DNA of 64,000 nucleotides from Calonectria ilicicola (GCA_020809705.1 CP085831.1:3720001-3784000); one strand, 5' to 3'; numbered from the stretch's first letter, positions 11,526 to 26,077 are shown. Numbers and translations are program-made. Notes: generated by a model not told the origin, from the sequence alone.

Positions 11526-14273
11526 TATTAAAAGCTCTTATTTAATTAATTACCTATATTAATAATTAAATAATAATAATATCTAAAAAGAACCTTATTA
11601 TTATTACTCTTCCTAATAATACTAAATTAATTATAGAATTATAATAAATTAAAAAGAAACTTATAAATATATAAGCCTAATTTAAAATAAAAGAAGCTAG
11701 AACTATTATAATTAAAGAAAGTAAAAATAAAAATATTAATAAAATCCTAAGACCCTTAGTCCTAGAACCCTTCCTAAAAAAAGCCGCTAATATAGTTCCC
11801 TTCCTTATCTAAATAAAGGGATACTTTTGCTTCTTTTTAACCTAACTTATAACTCCTAAAGCCTAAATACTATATATTAAAATCTTCCTTTAAGGAGATA
11901 TAGAAGTATAATTTGAATTTATTATAAGAGATTATTTAAAAAATAAAAATAATATTAATTAAATTAAAGAAATTTAAGAAATTTTTAAAGATTAAAAAAA
12001 TTTTAAGATTATTATTAAAGATAATTTTAATATAATTAATATAAAATAATAAACTATAAATTAATTATATAAATTTAAATAAATAAAATCCTATAATTAA
12101 TATTTAATTAAATTTAAAAGAATTATAATATAAATAGCTTAAGATAATAATATACTAATAGAACTTTATTATAAAGGCTTAAAAAGTAAAATTAAAAATA
12201 AAATCTATAAGAAAAATTAATTAGAAAAACTTTTAAAGTATATTAAAAATACTATTAAGATTAATAAAAAATAATTTAATTAATATAAAGAATATACTTA
12301 AAATAATAAAACCCTATATATCCTAAGTAAAGGAAAAACCTAGAATAAGTAATAAAGTACTATATATAGGATCTATTTAAGATTAATAGAACTTAATACT
12401 ACCTAAGGCTATAATAAAAATAAGATTATCTACTTTAATTATAAAAAGAAAAAATATAAATCCTTTAAATACTACTCCTTAAAAATAAGAAATTAATTTA
12501 AATTTATATTAGAAGAATAAAAATAATTTAATATTATAAAAAACTAATAAACCTTAGTACTAGAGAGAAAAAAGGATATTATAAGGAAAGTTATTCTTAC
12601 TATTATTTCTAAATATAAACTAATTACTATTATTAAATAATAAAAAGAAAGTTATAAATTATAAAAAGTTAAGCTTATCTTATAATAAGAAGTTAATAAA
12701 GCTATCTATAAAGTATAATTAACCTAAAAAAAGAAAAAGCATGCCTACTATATAAATAGTTAAAATAAGTTAAAGAAATAGAAATCCCTATATTTATGCT
12801 AAATATCTATATTAATAAAGCCTTAGTATAATAGAATACTTACACTTATAATAAAAATAAGAAAAGAAGGTAGACAACTAGCCTATAGAAAATAGCATAA
12901 CAAATTAGGGAACCCTTATAGGATAAAGATAAAGTATTCCTACTAGCCTGAAGTAAATGGCAACTAGGAAACCTTAATTCTCAACCAATCTAATACCTAG
13001 AGGATAACCCCTGACTAAATATAATATATAAAAAATATAAGGAAATTTTATAAGTAAACTACTATAATTATAATTATTTTATTTATATAAAATAAAAATA
13101 AAAAGTAATATACTTTCCTATTAAAGTAAAAGATATAATTATTCACTATATCTATAGAAGATACTTTAATTAGTATAAAGTTATAAGAAAAAACCCTTAT
13201 TACTAATTTATTATATTAAAACTAGATAAATCTAAGTTCTTTAATTACAATAAATTACCTTAAAACAAATATTAAAATCTTAAATATAATATTTATATAC
13301 TAGATAAAGTAATAGCCTAATATTAAGCAAAATTAAAAAATAAATAAAGCCTTTTATAAAAGAGTAGTAGAAGTAATTAGGGCAATAATCTCTAAAGTTA
13401 CTAAAAGAACTTCTTAAAAAGCTTTATATTTTATAATTAAAGAGTAATCTTAATAATAATTAGAAATAGAAATAAGAATTAAAAAGAAGTAGTATAATAC
13501 TATAGTAAATAATAAAGTTAAATAAAATTATATTAATCCTTAAGTAATTAACCAATTTTAACTACTATAAATAATAAAAGCTAACCTATATAAAATTATT
13601 AATATAAAAAAACCTCTTTTAATTATAATAATAATATTATAAATAAAAAGATTAATTATTTAAAAGTCTTTATTAAAGGAAAGAATTAAAAAATAATCTT
13701 TAATATTATTAATATTAGATAATATAATCTAATTTTAAGGTATTTATAGTTATACTGATATAATCTTAATATCTGCTGGTATATTAGCTAGGTATAAATA
13801 CTTAAGGAGTATAATATAACTAGTAATATTTTTATAAATCTAGTTAAGAGATCTTAAACTTCTAGCTTTAATTAAGTAGAAGATATAAATAAAAAAAATC
13901 TTTATTATTTAGAGAAATAAAATATAAATATAAAAATAGTTAGAAAAGGTAATAATAATAGATTATTATATACCTTAGAATATAATTCTAATAAATTAAT
14001 AAAAGCTTTAAAAAATAAAGATTAAAGTAAAAATAAATAGATTATATAATATACTTTTATAGTATTAAATTTATAAAAAGCTTTTTATAAAAGAATTAAA
14101 TATTAGACTACTTAAGTTTAATTAATAAGATTATAAAATTATTTTTAAAAATAGATTTAATATTTAATTTTATTTTATTTATAATCTTAATTAAATTAAG
14201 CTTAATATTTTAAAAAATATATTTAAGATATACTTAAAAAAAATATATTTAAATTTTAAACTCTAAAGCTAAT

Positions 14274-14672
14274 TGTTATGACCCGGACACCTAAAAGCGG
14301 TGACCACAGGCAGAACCCCAACCAATCATAACAAGACTACCCTAGACCTACATAACCAACCAATAAAAGTAAAGTTAAATAGCCCCCATTCAATACCACC
14401 GAAGATTGCAGCAAATATTATTAAACTAACTCCATTCAATCATTATAATAATAGAACCTTAAATATAGTAATATATAGATAGATTAGATCCTACTATAAG
14501 GAATAGAACTAATTAGCTTTTAATATAACTTGGTTATTTTAATTATAATTAACTATTACCTAATATAATACTTTTATTACTTTATTTATTATAATACATT
14601 TAACTATCCTATTAATAATAAACCTTTTATTTTAATTAATTTATTAAATTAGAAATTAACTAGACTATTATA
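14274..14672 (+). repeat. 5' LTR of inner Gypsy element
   Basis: It starts TGTTATGACCCGGACACC. The first 190 bp are lightly mutated and closely match the solo LTR at 57936-58335. The second half is AT-rich. The 60-residue open frame at 14300-14482 is a by-product of this LTR. Confidence 0.9.
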
Positions 14673-17600
14673 TATTAAAAGCTCTTATTCAATTAATTAC
14701 TTATATTAATAATTAAGTAATAATAATATCCAAAAAAATCCCACCGCCACTACTCCTCCTAATAATACTAAGTTAATTACAGAATTATAGTAAATTAAGA
14801 AAAAACTTATAAATATATAAATATAACTTAAAATAAAAAAAGCTAGAACTATTATAATTAAAGAAAATAAGGATAAAGATATTAGTGAAATTCTAAAATC
14901 TCTAATCCTAGAACCCTTTCTAGAAAAAGCTACTAATATAGTCCCCTTCCTTACCTAAATAAAGGAATACTTCTGCTTCTTCTTAACCTAATTGGTAACT
15001 CTTAAAGCTTAAGTATTATATATTAAAACCCTTCTTTAAGGAGATATAGGAGTATGGTTTAAATTTATTATAAGAGATTATTTAGAAAATAAGGATAATA
15101 TTAATTAAAATAAAGAGATTTAAGAGATCTTTAAAAATTAAGAATATTTTAAAATTGTTATTAAAGATAATTTTAGTATAATTAATATAGAATAATAAGC
15201 TATAAACTAATTATATAAATTTAAATAAATAAAATCTTATAATTAATATTTAGCTGAATTTAAAAGAATTATAATATAAATAGTCTAAAATAATAATATA
15301 TTAATAAAACTTTATTATAAAGGCTTAAAGAGTGAAGTTAAGAATAAAATCTATAAAAAAGATTAGTTAAAAAAACTTTTAAAGTATATTAAAAATACTA
15401 TTAAAATTAATAAAAGATAATTTAATTAATATAAAAAATATACTTAAGATAATAAAAATCTATATATCCTAAATAAAAGAAAAACTTAAAATAAGTAATA
15501 AAGTACTATATATAGGATTTATTTAGAACTAATAGAATTTAATATTATTTAGAAATATAATAAAAGTAAGATTACTTATTTTAATTATAGAAAGAAAGAA
15601 TATAAATCCTTTAAATATTACTCCTCAAAAATAAGAAATTAGTTTAAATTTATATTAAAAGGATAGAAATAATTTAATATTATAAAAACTTAATAAATCT
15701 TAGTATTAGAAGGAAAAAAGGATATTATAAGAAAAATTGTTCTTGCTATTATTAAGAAATATAAATTAATTATTATAGTTAAGTAATATATAGAAAATTA
15801 TAAGTTGTATAAAGTAAAACTTATCTTATAATAAAAAATTAATAAGACTATTTAAAAAGTATAATTAACCTAATAAAAAGACTAATCCTACCTTCCCTAT
15901 AAATAATTAAAATGAGCCAAGAAGATAGGAATCTCTATATCTATTTTAAATATATATACTAATAAAGTATTAGTATAATAGAATATTTATACTTATAATA
16001 AAAATAGAAATAGAAAATAGATAATTAATATTAAAAGAATGGCTTAATAAATTAAGGAACTTTTATAAAATAAAGATAAAGTCTTCCTACTTATATAAAG
16101 TAAATAATAATTAGAAAATCATAATCTTTAATCTATCTAATATAAAGAAAATAACCTTAAATTAAATATAATATATAAAGAATATAAGAATATCTTATAA
16201 ATAAGTTATTATAATTACAATTGCCTCTAATATATAAAGTAAAAATAATATATAGTATACTTCCTTATTAAAGTAGAAAATATAGTTATCTATTATGCTT
16301 ATAGAAAACACTTTAACTAATATAAAGTAATAGAAAGAAACCCCTATTATTAGTTTATTATATTGAAATTAGGTAAGCCTAAGTTCCTTGATTGTAGTAA
16401 GCTACCTTGGAATAAATATTAAAACCCCAAATGTAATATCTATATAATAGATAAAGTAATAGTCTAGTACCAAATAAAACTAAAAAATAAATAAAGCCCT
16501 TTATAGAAGAGTAATAGGAGCAGCTAGAGCAATAACCCCTGGAGTTACTAAAAGAACTTCCTAAAAAGCTTTATACTTTATAATTAAAAAGCAACCCTAA
16601 TAATAATTAAAAATAAAAATAAAAATTAAAAAGAAATAATATAATATTATAGTAGATAGTGGAGTTAAATAAAATTATATAAATCTTTAAATAATTAATA
16701 AATTTTAGCTACTATAGATAATAAAAATCAACCTATATAAAATTATTAATATAAAAGGAATACCCTTTAAATATAATAATAATATTATAAATAAGAAAAT
16801 TAATTATTTAAAAGTCTTTATTAAAAAAAGAACTAAGGAATAATCTTTAATATTATTAATATTAAATAGCACAACCTAGTTTTAAAGTACCTATAATTAT
16901 ACTAATATAACCCTAATATTTACTAGTGTATTAGCTAGATATAAATACCTAAAAAGTATAATATAACTAGCAATATTTCTATAAACTATAATAAAAGATC
17001 TTAAACTCCTAGCCCTAACTAAATAAAAAATATAAGTAAAAAAGAATCTTTATTATCTAAAAGAATAAAATATAAATATAAAAATAATTAGAAAAAATAA
17101 AAATAATAAACAATTACCTACCTTAAAATATAATTCTAATAAATTAATAAAAGCCTTAAAGAAATAAAAACTAAAGTAGAAATAAATAAACTACATAATA
17201 TACCCCTATAATACTAAATCTACAAAAAGCTCTTTATAAAAGAACTAGACACTAGACTACCTAAGTTTAGCTAGTAAGATTATAAAATCATCTTTAAAAA
17301 TAAATCTAATACCTAATTTTATTTTATTTATAATTTTAATTAAATTAAGCTTAATACTTTAAAGGAATATATCCAAAATATACTTAAAAAAGGATATATT
17401 TATATTTTAAACTCTAAAGCCAATTACCCTATTATATTTATACTTAAGAAAAATAGGAAGTTATATCTTATTATAAACTACTAATAGCTTAATAATATTA
17501 TTATTAAAAATTATACTCTACTATTATTAATTAATAAAATAAAAGATTACTTTTATAAAGCTAATATCTTTATTATATTAAATCTTAAAGGAGTATATAA

Positions 17601-20600
17601 TCTTATTTATATTAAAGAAGAATATAAATAAAAAACTACTTTCTAAATTAAATTTAAATTATTTAAATATTTAATTATACCTTTTAAACTTACAAATACA
17701 CTAATATTATTCTAATAAATAATAACTAATATATTATAAGAATATTTAAATATCTTTATTATCTACTACCTAGATAATATTCTCATTTTCTTAAAAAACA
17801 AAGAAGAATATAAAGAATATATTTATAAGGTCTTAAAGGCTCTTTAAGATACCAAACTCCTAATTAAACTAAAAAAAGCAAGTTCTACATTTAAAAAGTA
17901 GAATTTCTAAGATATATTATTAGCCCTAATAAAATTCATATAGACCTAAAGAAAATCACTATAGTAAAAGATTGGAAGGAACCTACTAATATAAAGAAAG
18001 TATAAGCCTTTCTTAGATTTACTAACTATTACTAAAGATTTATTAAAGGATTTAGTAAAATCACTTTAGGCATAATAGAACTAATTAAAAAAGGAATTAT
18101 CTTTTAATAAGGAAATAAAGTATAATAATTATTTAAAGCTATAAGAAATACTATTTTAAAAGAACCTATCCTTACAATATTCAACCCTAATAAGCCTATA
18201 AAGCTAAAAACCAATGCATTAAACTTCGCCTTAAAGGCCTAGATTGGATAATAAGATAAATAAGAAAACCTATACCTTATAGCATTCTATTTATATAAGC
18301 TATACAGCCCCAAGCTAAATTACTCTATCTATAATAAAGAATTCCTTACTATTATTAATACTTTTAAAGAATTCTAATAATACTTATTAAAAAGTAATTA
18401 TAAAATTATAATATATATTAATTATAAAAATATTATTTACTTTATAATTATTTAAAAACTTAGTAAAAAATAATTATAATATATAGAATATCTATCCAAA
18501 TTTAATTATTAAATTATTTATATTAAAGGAATTAAAAATAGCTATATTAATATAATTAACTACTAACCCAACCATAATATAAAAAAACCAAAAATATAAA
18601 AAAAACTATTAACCTATAATACTAATAAAGAACTAAAATAAGCCCTAATTAGTAAAATAATAATAAAAATAAAGAAAATAATTATTATTATAAAAGTAGG
18701 AGGATTACTATATACAACTAGAACTATTACTGCAGAAATACTAATATAATAAATAGAATAAGATAATCCACTACTAAGGAAAATTAAAGAATATAATCTA
18801 GCACTTTTAGAAAAAAGAAAATAAATTACCTATAAGTGCCAGAAGAATACTAAATGGAATTAATAAGGGATATTTATAAATATTCCTTATATAGTTATAA
18901 AGGCATTAATAAAACCTTTAAATAAGTTAAATAGATATTTTCCTTTAGTAAGATGAAAAAGAAAGTTAAATAAGTGTATAAAGAATATAGTCTATATTGA
19001 CATTCTAAAAAACCAAGATATAAACTATATAGATTATTATAACTATCCTCTATTATATAATAATTATAAGATTTAATTATAATGGACTTTATTACTAACT
19101 TTCCCTTATTAGTAGACCCTATTATAGAAGTATATTATAATAGTATTTTTATTATTATAGATTGCTTTATAAAAGCAGTATATTATCTCCCTTATAATAA
19201 AGCAACAAAAGAAGAATAATTTACCTATCTTTTCTTTTAAAATATAGTCATTATATATAGACTATCAACTAAAATTATTTTAAATAGAGGACAACTATTT
19301 ATATTTAAGTTTTAGTAAAGCCTAATATTCTTAATAGGATTAAACTATAAGCTAAGCATAGTCTTCCACCCCTAAATAAATAAGTAAACTAAATGCCAAA
19401 ACTAGAAAATCAAGTAATATCTATAATACTATATTAATTACAAATAAACCAATTGGGTAGAAAAGTTATCTATTATATAATTAGTATATAATATATCTTA
19501 TAATTATAATATTAAAATAATATTAATAAAGGCTAATTTTGGCTTTATACTAGACGCTTACTAAGCCCCTTTAGAAGGTATAATTTAAGTAAAAGCTATA
19601 ATTAAGTTAAATAATTTAAAAAAATTATATAAAGAAATAAAAATAGAACTTAAGTTTATTTATAATATAATAAAAAGATATTATAATCTTAAAAGATTAA
19701 AGGGATTAATCTTTTTAGAGAGAGATATAGTCTACTTAATAATAAAAAATCTTATAATAAAAAGATAAAATAAAAAAATTAATTTTATATAAATTAAATT
19801 ATACCCAATTAAAAAAAAATATTAAAAAATAATTACAAACTTAACCTCTTAGATAATATCAAGATCCACCCTATCTTCTATATCTCACTATTAGAACCAG
19901 GTGAGGGTATTTAGGTAAATATAGGATTTAAGTATAAATTATAAATAGAAAACTTGGAAGGATAGTAGGAAATTGAAAAAATCCTATAAAAAAGAGAAAA
20001 GAATAAAAAATTCAAAATTAAATAAAAAAATTATAAAAAAATAACCTAAGAATCTATTAAATACCTTATATATTATTTAAAGATACTAGAAGTATTTCTC
20101 TAAAATTAATATAAAGGAAATTAAGCAAACTACTCTAATTAATAACCCTATAATCCTTAAGTAATTATATCTTTAATAATACTAATACCTCAGTACACTC
20201 CTTTTCTTCTAATTTATTTAAATCCTTATAACCTTAAGAAATTATCTTTTTTATTTTTTTATATAAATAATACTCTTAAATATATAAGTATTATAATTAA
20301 GCTAAAGCACTTATTAAATCTATCTTAGCCTTCTCCTTTTCCTCATTAATTTAATCCTTTTTATAAAAAACCTACTTAATTAAGAAGAAAATAAATATAT
20401 AAAAGTAAAAGAAAGAATATATTTATAAGCTTAAGTAAAAATACTTTTAAAATTATAATTAAAATACTTATTTTTTATATAAAATTTATAATAGCTTTTT
20501 CTCTTAGCTATAATATAGGATAATTACTTAATACAAAAACAAGCTAAATAATAAAGCATCTTAAAACCAAATTTATTAATTAATTTAATAATATCCTTTT

Positions 20601-20773
20601 AATAAGCTTTAATTACCTTAAGATAAGGAATAACTTTAATAATATAGTCTAATATTCTATTAATACTTAAATTATAAAAAGATAAAAGAGAAAGAAATAT
20701 ATAGTAATTATAAGTAGGAAAACTAGCCTATTTATCTAGCCTTAGAATAAGATTAATAAAAGAGAGAGTATTA

Positions 20774-21172
20774 TATTATAACCTAAATACTTAAAAGTAA
20801 TAATCATAAGCAAAACCCCAACCAATCATAATAAAACTACCCTAAACCCACATAACCAACTAATAAAAGTAAAATTAAATAACCTTCATTTAATACTACT
20901 AAAGATTATAATAAATATTATTAAATTAACTCTATTCAACCATTATAATAATAGAATTTTAGATATAATAATATATAAATAGATCAGATCCTACTATAAA
21001 GAATAGAACTAATTAGCTTTTAATATAATTTAATTACCTTAATTACAATTAACTATTACTTAATATAATACTTCCATTACTCTATTTACTATAACACACC
21101 TAACCATCCTGCCAACAATAAACCCTTTATTCTGATTAGTTCATCAAGTTAGGAATTGACCAGACCGTTATA
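20774..21172 (+). repeat. 3' LTR of inner Gypsy element
   Basis: It starts TATTATAACCTA (mutated TGTTATGACCC). The last 100 bp are lightly mutated and end GACCAGACCGTTATA. Pairs with 14274-14672. Confidence 0.9.
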
Positions 21173-24100
21173 CTAATTACCTTATTATATTTATACCTAA
21201 GAAAAATAGGAAGTTATATCTTATTATAGATTATTAATAGCTTAATAATATTATTATTAAAAATTACATTCTATTATTACTAATTAATAAAATAAAAAAT
21301 TATCTTTATAAAGTTAATATCTTTACTATATTAGATCTTAAAGAAATATATAATCTTATTTATATTAAAGAAAAATATAAATAAAAAACCACTTTCTAAA
21401 TTAAATTTAAATTATTTAAATATCTAATTATATCTTTTAAACTTATAAATACACTAATATTATTCTAATAAATAATAATTAATATATTATAAAAATATTT
21501 AAATATCTTTATTATCTACTATTTAGATAATATCTTTATTTTCTTTAAAAATAAAAAAGAATATAAAGAATATATTTATAAGATTTTAAAAGCTCTCTAA
21601 AATACTAAACTTCTAATTAAATTAGAAAAAAGTAAGTTCTATATTTAAAAAGTAGAATTCCTAGAATATATTATTAGCCTTAATAAAATTTATATAAATC
21701 TAAAAAAGTTATTATAGTAAAAGATTGGAAGGAATTTATTAATATAAAGAAAATATAAGCTTTTTTTAGATTTACTAACTATTATTAAAGATTTATTAAG
21801 GGATTTAATAAAATTGCCTTAAGTATAATAGAACTAACTAAAAAAGGAATTACCTTCTAATAAAAAAATAAAACATAATAATTATTTAAAGCTATAAAAA
21901 ATACTATTCTAGAAGAACCTATCCTTATAATATTTAACCCTAATAAGCCTATAAAACTAGAAACCGATGTATCGAACTTCACCCTAGGGGCCTAGATCAG
22001 ACAATAAGATAAATAAGGAAATTTATATCCTATAGTATTCTACTTATATAAGCTATATAGCCTTAAGCTAAATTACTTTATCTATAATAAAGAATTCCTT
22101 ACTATTATTAATATTTTTAAAGAATTCTAATAATATTTTTTAAAAAATAATTATAAAATTATAATATATATTAATTATAAAAATATTATTTACTTTATAA
22201 TTACTTAAAAACTTAATAAAAGGTAATTATAATATATAAAATACTTATTCAAATTTAACTACTAAATTATCTATATTAAAGAAACTAAAAATAACTATAC
22301 CAATACAATTAGCTATCAATCTAACTATAATATAGAAAAACCAAAAATATAAAAAAAATTATTAATCTATAATACTAACAGAGACCTAAAATAAGCCCTA
22401 ATTAATAAAATAATAATAAAAATAAAGAAAATAATCACCATTATAAAGGTAAAAGGACTACTATATATAATCAAAATTACTATTATAGAAATACTAATAT
22501 AATAAGTAGAATAAGATAATCTATTATTAAGAAAAATTAAAGAATATAATCTAATACTTTTTAAAAAAAAAACAAACTATTTATAAGTATTAGAGGAATA
22601 TTAAATAGAATTAATAAAAGATATTTATAAATATCCCTTATATAGCTATAAAAGTATTAATAAAACCCTTAAATAAGTTAAATAAATATTTTCCTTTAGT
22701 AAGATAAAAAGAAAGTTAAATAAATATATAAAGAATATAATCTATATTAATACTCTAAAAAACTAAAATATAAACTATATAGATTATTATAACTATCCCC
22801 TATTATATAATAACTATAGGATTTAATTATAATAGACTTTATTACTAACCTTCTTTTATTAGTAGATCTTACTATAAGAGTATATTATAATAATATTTTT
22901 ATTATTATTAATTATTTTATAAAAGTAATATATTACCTTTCTTATAATAAAATAATAAAAAAAAATAATTTATTTATCTTTTCTTTTAATATATAATTAT
23001 TATATATAAATTATTAATTAAAATCATTTTAGATAAAGGATAATTATTTATATTTAAGTTTTAATAAAGCTTAATGTCCTTAATAGGGCTAAATTATAAG
23101 TTAAGTATAATATTTTACCTTTAGATAGATAGATAAACTAAATACTAAAATTAAAAAATTAAGCAATACTTATAATATTATATTAATTACAAATAAACTA
23201 ATTAGATAGAAAAGTTATTTATTATATAATTAATATATAATATATTCTATAATTATAGTATTAAAATAATACTAGTAAAAGCTAATTTTAGTTTTATATT
23301 AGATACTTATTAAGCCTTCTTAGAAAATATAATTTAAGTAAAAGCTATAATTAAGTTAGATAATTTAAGAAAATTATATAAAGAAATAAAGATAGAACTT
23401 AAGTTTATCTATAATATAATAAAAAAACATTATAATCTAAAAAAGCTAAAAAAATTATTCTTCTTAAAAAAAGATATAGTCTATTTAGTAATAAAAAATC
23501 TTATAATAAAAAGATAAAATAAAAAAATCAACTTTATATAGATTAAGTTATATCTAATTAAAAAAAATATTAAAAAATAATTATAAACTTAATCTCCTAG
23601 ATAATATTAAAGTTTACTTTATTTTTTATATTTTATTATTAAAATCTAGTAATAATATCTAAATTAATATAAAACCTAGTTACAAATTATAAATAAAAAA
23701 CCTAAAAGATTAATAAGAAATTAAAAAAATCTTATAAAAAAAAAAGAAAATAAAAAATTCAAAATTAAATAAAAAAGCTATAAAGAAATAACTTAGAAGT
23801 CTACTAAATACCTTATATATTATTTAAAGATATTAAAAGTATTTCTCCAAAAGAAGCAAAAAGAAAATCCATAGCATTCCAATTAATAGCATCTAAAGCC
23901 CCTAGAGCCTATACATCAATCACTACTTCTAACTCCACTTAATCTATATTATCTAAATTATCTATAAATAATAAACTATAATAAACTATTTCCTTATTAT
24001 AAGACTTTAATAAATACTTCTATTTCTATAAATATATTAAATAAGCAAAAATCTTATTTAATTTTATTTAAATAACTAATATCTCCTTCTTAGCTTACTT

Positions 24101-24502
24101 TTTCACCTTATTTAAATAATTAGATTTTTTATTTAATTTAATTATTATTATATTTATTAATTATAAAAATACTATAAAAATAAAAATCCTTTATAAGAAT
24201 TTATTATTATTCTTAATATATTATAAGAATAATCTTAATATATATACTTCCTATAATAAAAGGACCGAGCTATTATCTAGCAGTAAAAACCCCTAAAAGA
24301 ATAAAAAGAATAAAATATAATATTATAATTAAATAAAGTAATATTCTTAGTAAAATAAAATTAGCAATAAGTAAATTTACTAAATATACTATTAGCATTA
24401 GAAAAAGATAATTATAAGTCTAAGTTAACCTATCCTAAATAAAATAATACTAAAATTATATATATAGTCTTAAGGATAAGAATTAATAGAGAAGAAATAT
24501 TA

Positions 24503-24890
24503 TATTATAACCTATATTATAATAAGGGTAATTAAACTTAATAGAATAAAAATAAACTTATCTACCCTAAATTATAATTATTATATATATATAATTACTA
24601 CTATAATTAAAATATAATTATTATAATTATTACTATAATTACTAAAATAATTATTATAATACCTAATAATTATATATTAAGCTTAAAAGTATATAAATAA
24701 ATTAAAGCTAATTATAAAGGATAATCTTAATCAACTTTCAATATAACTTGGTTACCTCAATTACAATTGACTATTACCTAACATAACACTTCTATTGCTC
24801 TATTTACTATAACACACCTAACCATCCTGCTAACAATAAACCCTTCATTCTGATTGGTTTATTAAGTTAGGAATTGACCAGACCGTTATA
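24503..24890 (+). repeat. 3' LTR of outer Gypsy element
   Basis: Pairs with 11138-11525. The last 170 bp retain many C and G bases (CACACCTAACCATCCTGC and ACCAGACCGTTA), while the beginning is AT-converted. It ends TA instead of CA, consistent with a RIP change of the terminal CA. Confidence 0.9.
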
Positions 24891-25941
24891 GTTTTCTATA
24901 GAAAATTAGCTTTAGCTTTAGCTTAAGAATATTATTAGCAAATATATATAATATTAATATTACTTGCCTTTTATCCTACCCACTATAGTCAGATTTTCCT
25001 ATAATAATCTTTTTACCTTTCAATAAATAAATATAATTATTAAAAAACTTAAAAAATATTAATATTTTATTAAGGTTAATAATATAACTAGTTAGAAACT
25101 GCTATTTAGATAAAGAAAGAAGATTATTAATAATTAAAAGAGAAAATTTATTTTAAGATATATATTTTATAAATTAAAGGAAATTATTTATAATAAAAAT
25201 ATACTTTTTTAATTATTTTATTACTTATTTTACTATTATTTACTTTATAATATTATAATACCTTTTAAATCTTATTTATTAATTAATAAAAAATATAAAT
25301 ATTTTTATAATAATTATTAAATATAATATCTAAAATATCTTTTTTAACTTTTATTTAAATTACCTTATATTTATAATTTAATAAACTTTTTAATATATTA
25401 AAAATACTTTATATAACTTAAACTTTAATTCTAATTAATATAAATTATAATAAAATATTTTTTTATTAAAAATTTAATTATATTATTATTATTAAATCTT
25501 TATTATTATAATTAAAATAATAAAATAATTTATAATTTCTTTAAATATAAATTTATAATAAAAAAAAACTTAATTTTTTTAAATACCTTTATATATAATT
25601 AAATAAAAATTTAAATTATAAATATAATAATAATATAAAAATATTAATATTTTTAATTTATAAACTTTAAAATAACTTTATTTTTTATATTAAATTAATT
25701 TTAAAACTTAATACAACCACTTTAATAATAACTTTAACTTTAAACCCAATCATTAAAACACAATAATATTTAAATTAACCTCCTCAAAAAACATAATTAA
25801 ATATAAATAACTACATTAAAAATAGCTCATCATAAGGTTAGGAGAAAGAGTATCAATAATATTACAATTAAAAGAATTAGTAGATAATTTTCCTATAGTA
25901 GCTTAATGTGGATATTATCCGTGGTTACTAATCCAAGCCAC

Positions 25942-25982
25942 GGCTCCACAGCATGGACGAATTTCGTGAGATTTTACGGTAT
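25942..25982 (-). repeat. Right arm of 41-bp inverted repeat
   Basis: This is the exact reverse complement of 10141-10181. It lies about 95 bp beyond the PKS stop codon, so the island begins almost immediately after the PKS gene. Confidence 0.95.
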
Positions 25983-26077
25983 CTCTTACAACCCAATTAG
26001 TACATGCCTTCATTACTTCATTGAAAGGAGTGGATTTTCGAGCTGTAATAATACTTGAATTCAAACAATACCTAGGA

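Larger units (their letters stand above)
14274..21172 (+). mobile_element. Inner Ty3/Gypsy chromovirus nested in the outer copy
   Basis: LTRs of 399 bp lie at 14274-14672 and 20774-21172. The 5-bp duplication CTAAT flanks it (14269-14273 and 21173-21177), and outer-element sequence continues without loss across the junction. Total length is 6.9 kb. Visible remnants in order: a gag-like region (about 14700-15700), RT YLDN at 17764-17778, an RNase H-like motif near 18209, an integrase core starting MDFITNFPL at 19082, a YISLLEP motif near 19890, and a chromodomain-like stretch (about 19967-20060). Stops from C-to-T changes occur throughout. The inner insertion is younger than the outer one by definition. 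Confidence 0.9.
11138..24890 (+). mobile_element. Outer Ty3/Gypsy chromovirus, RIP-degraded, interrupted by a second copy
   Basis: LTRs of 388 bp lie at 11138-11525 and 24503-24890, starting TGTTATG (RIP-mutated to TATTATA in the 3' copy). The element is flanked by the 5-bp duplication GTTTT (11133-11137 and 24891-24895). The internal region is split at 14273/21178 by the inner copy; the element alone is about 6.85 kb. Recognisable pol order: reverse transcriptase (YLDD-type motif changed to YLDN at 21517-21531), RNase H (ETD motif at 21958), integrase, then a chromodomain-like stretch (about 23700-23815). RT before integrase plus a C-terminal chromodomain defines a Gypsy chromovirus. All frames contain many TAA/TAG stops, so it is inactive. 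Confidence 0.9.
10144..25979. mobile_element. TIR element (Tc1/mariner-like?), RIP-mutated, hosting nested Gypsy copies
   Basis: A perfect 41-bp inverted repeat brackets the AT-rich island (10141-10181 and 25942-25982). Within it a TA dinucleotide flanks each side (10142-10143 and 25980-25981). This leaves 38-bp terminal inverted repeats beginning CCGTAAAATCTC. Removing the Gypsy insertion and one copy of its target duplication leaves about 2,078 bp. That length, long TIRs and a TA target fit fungal Tc1/mariner elements. The interior (10182-11132 and 24896-25941) is mostly A+T with stops in every frame, so no transposase can be read and the superfamily is inferred. The alternative is two inverted copies of an unrelated short repeat. 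Confidence 0.55.

Noticed and set aside
14300..14482. 60-codon open frame inside the AT-rich island
   Set aside because: It lies within the lightly mutated start of an LTR; it is not a gene.
10260..25900. Mitochondrial DNA insertion or centromere as the source of the AT-rich island
   Set aside because: Paired LTRs, target duplications and RT/integrase remnants explain the sequence as RIP-mutated transposons.
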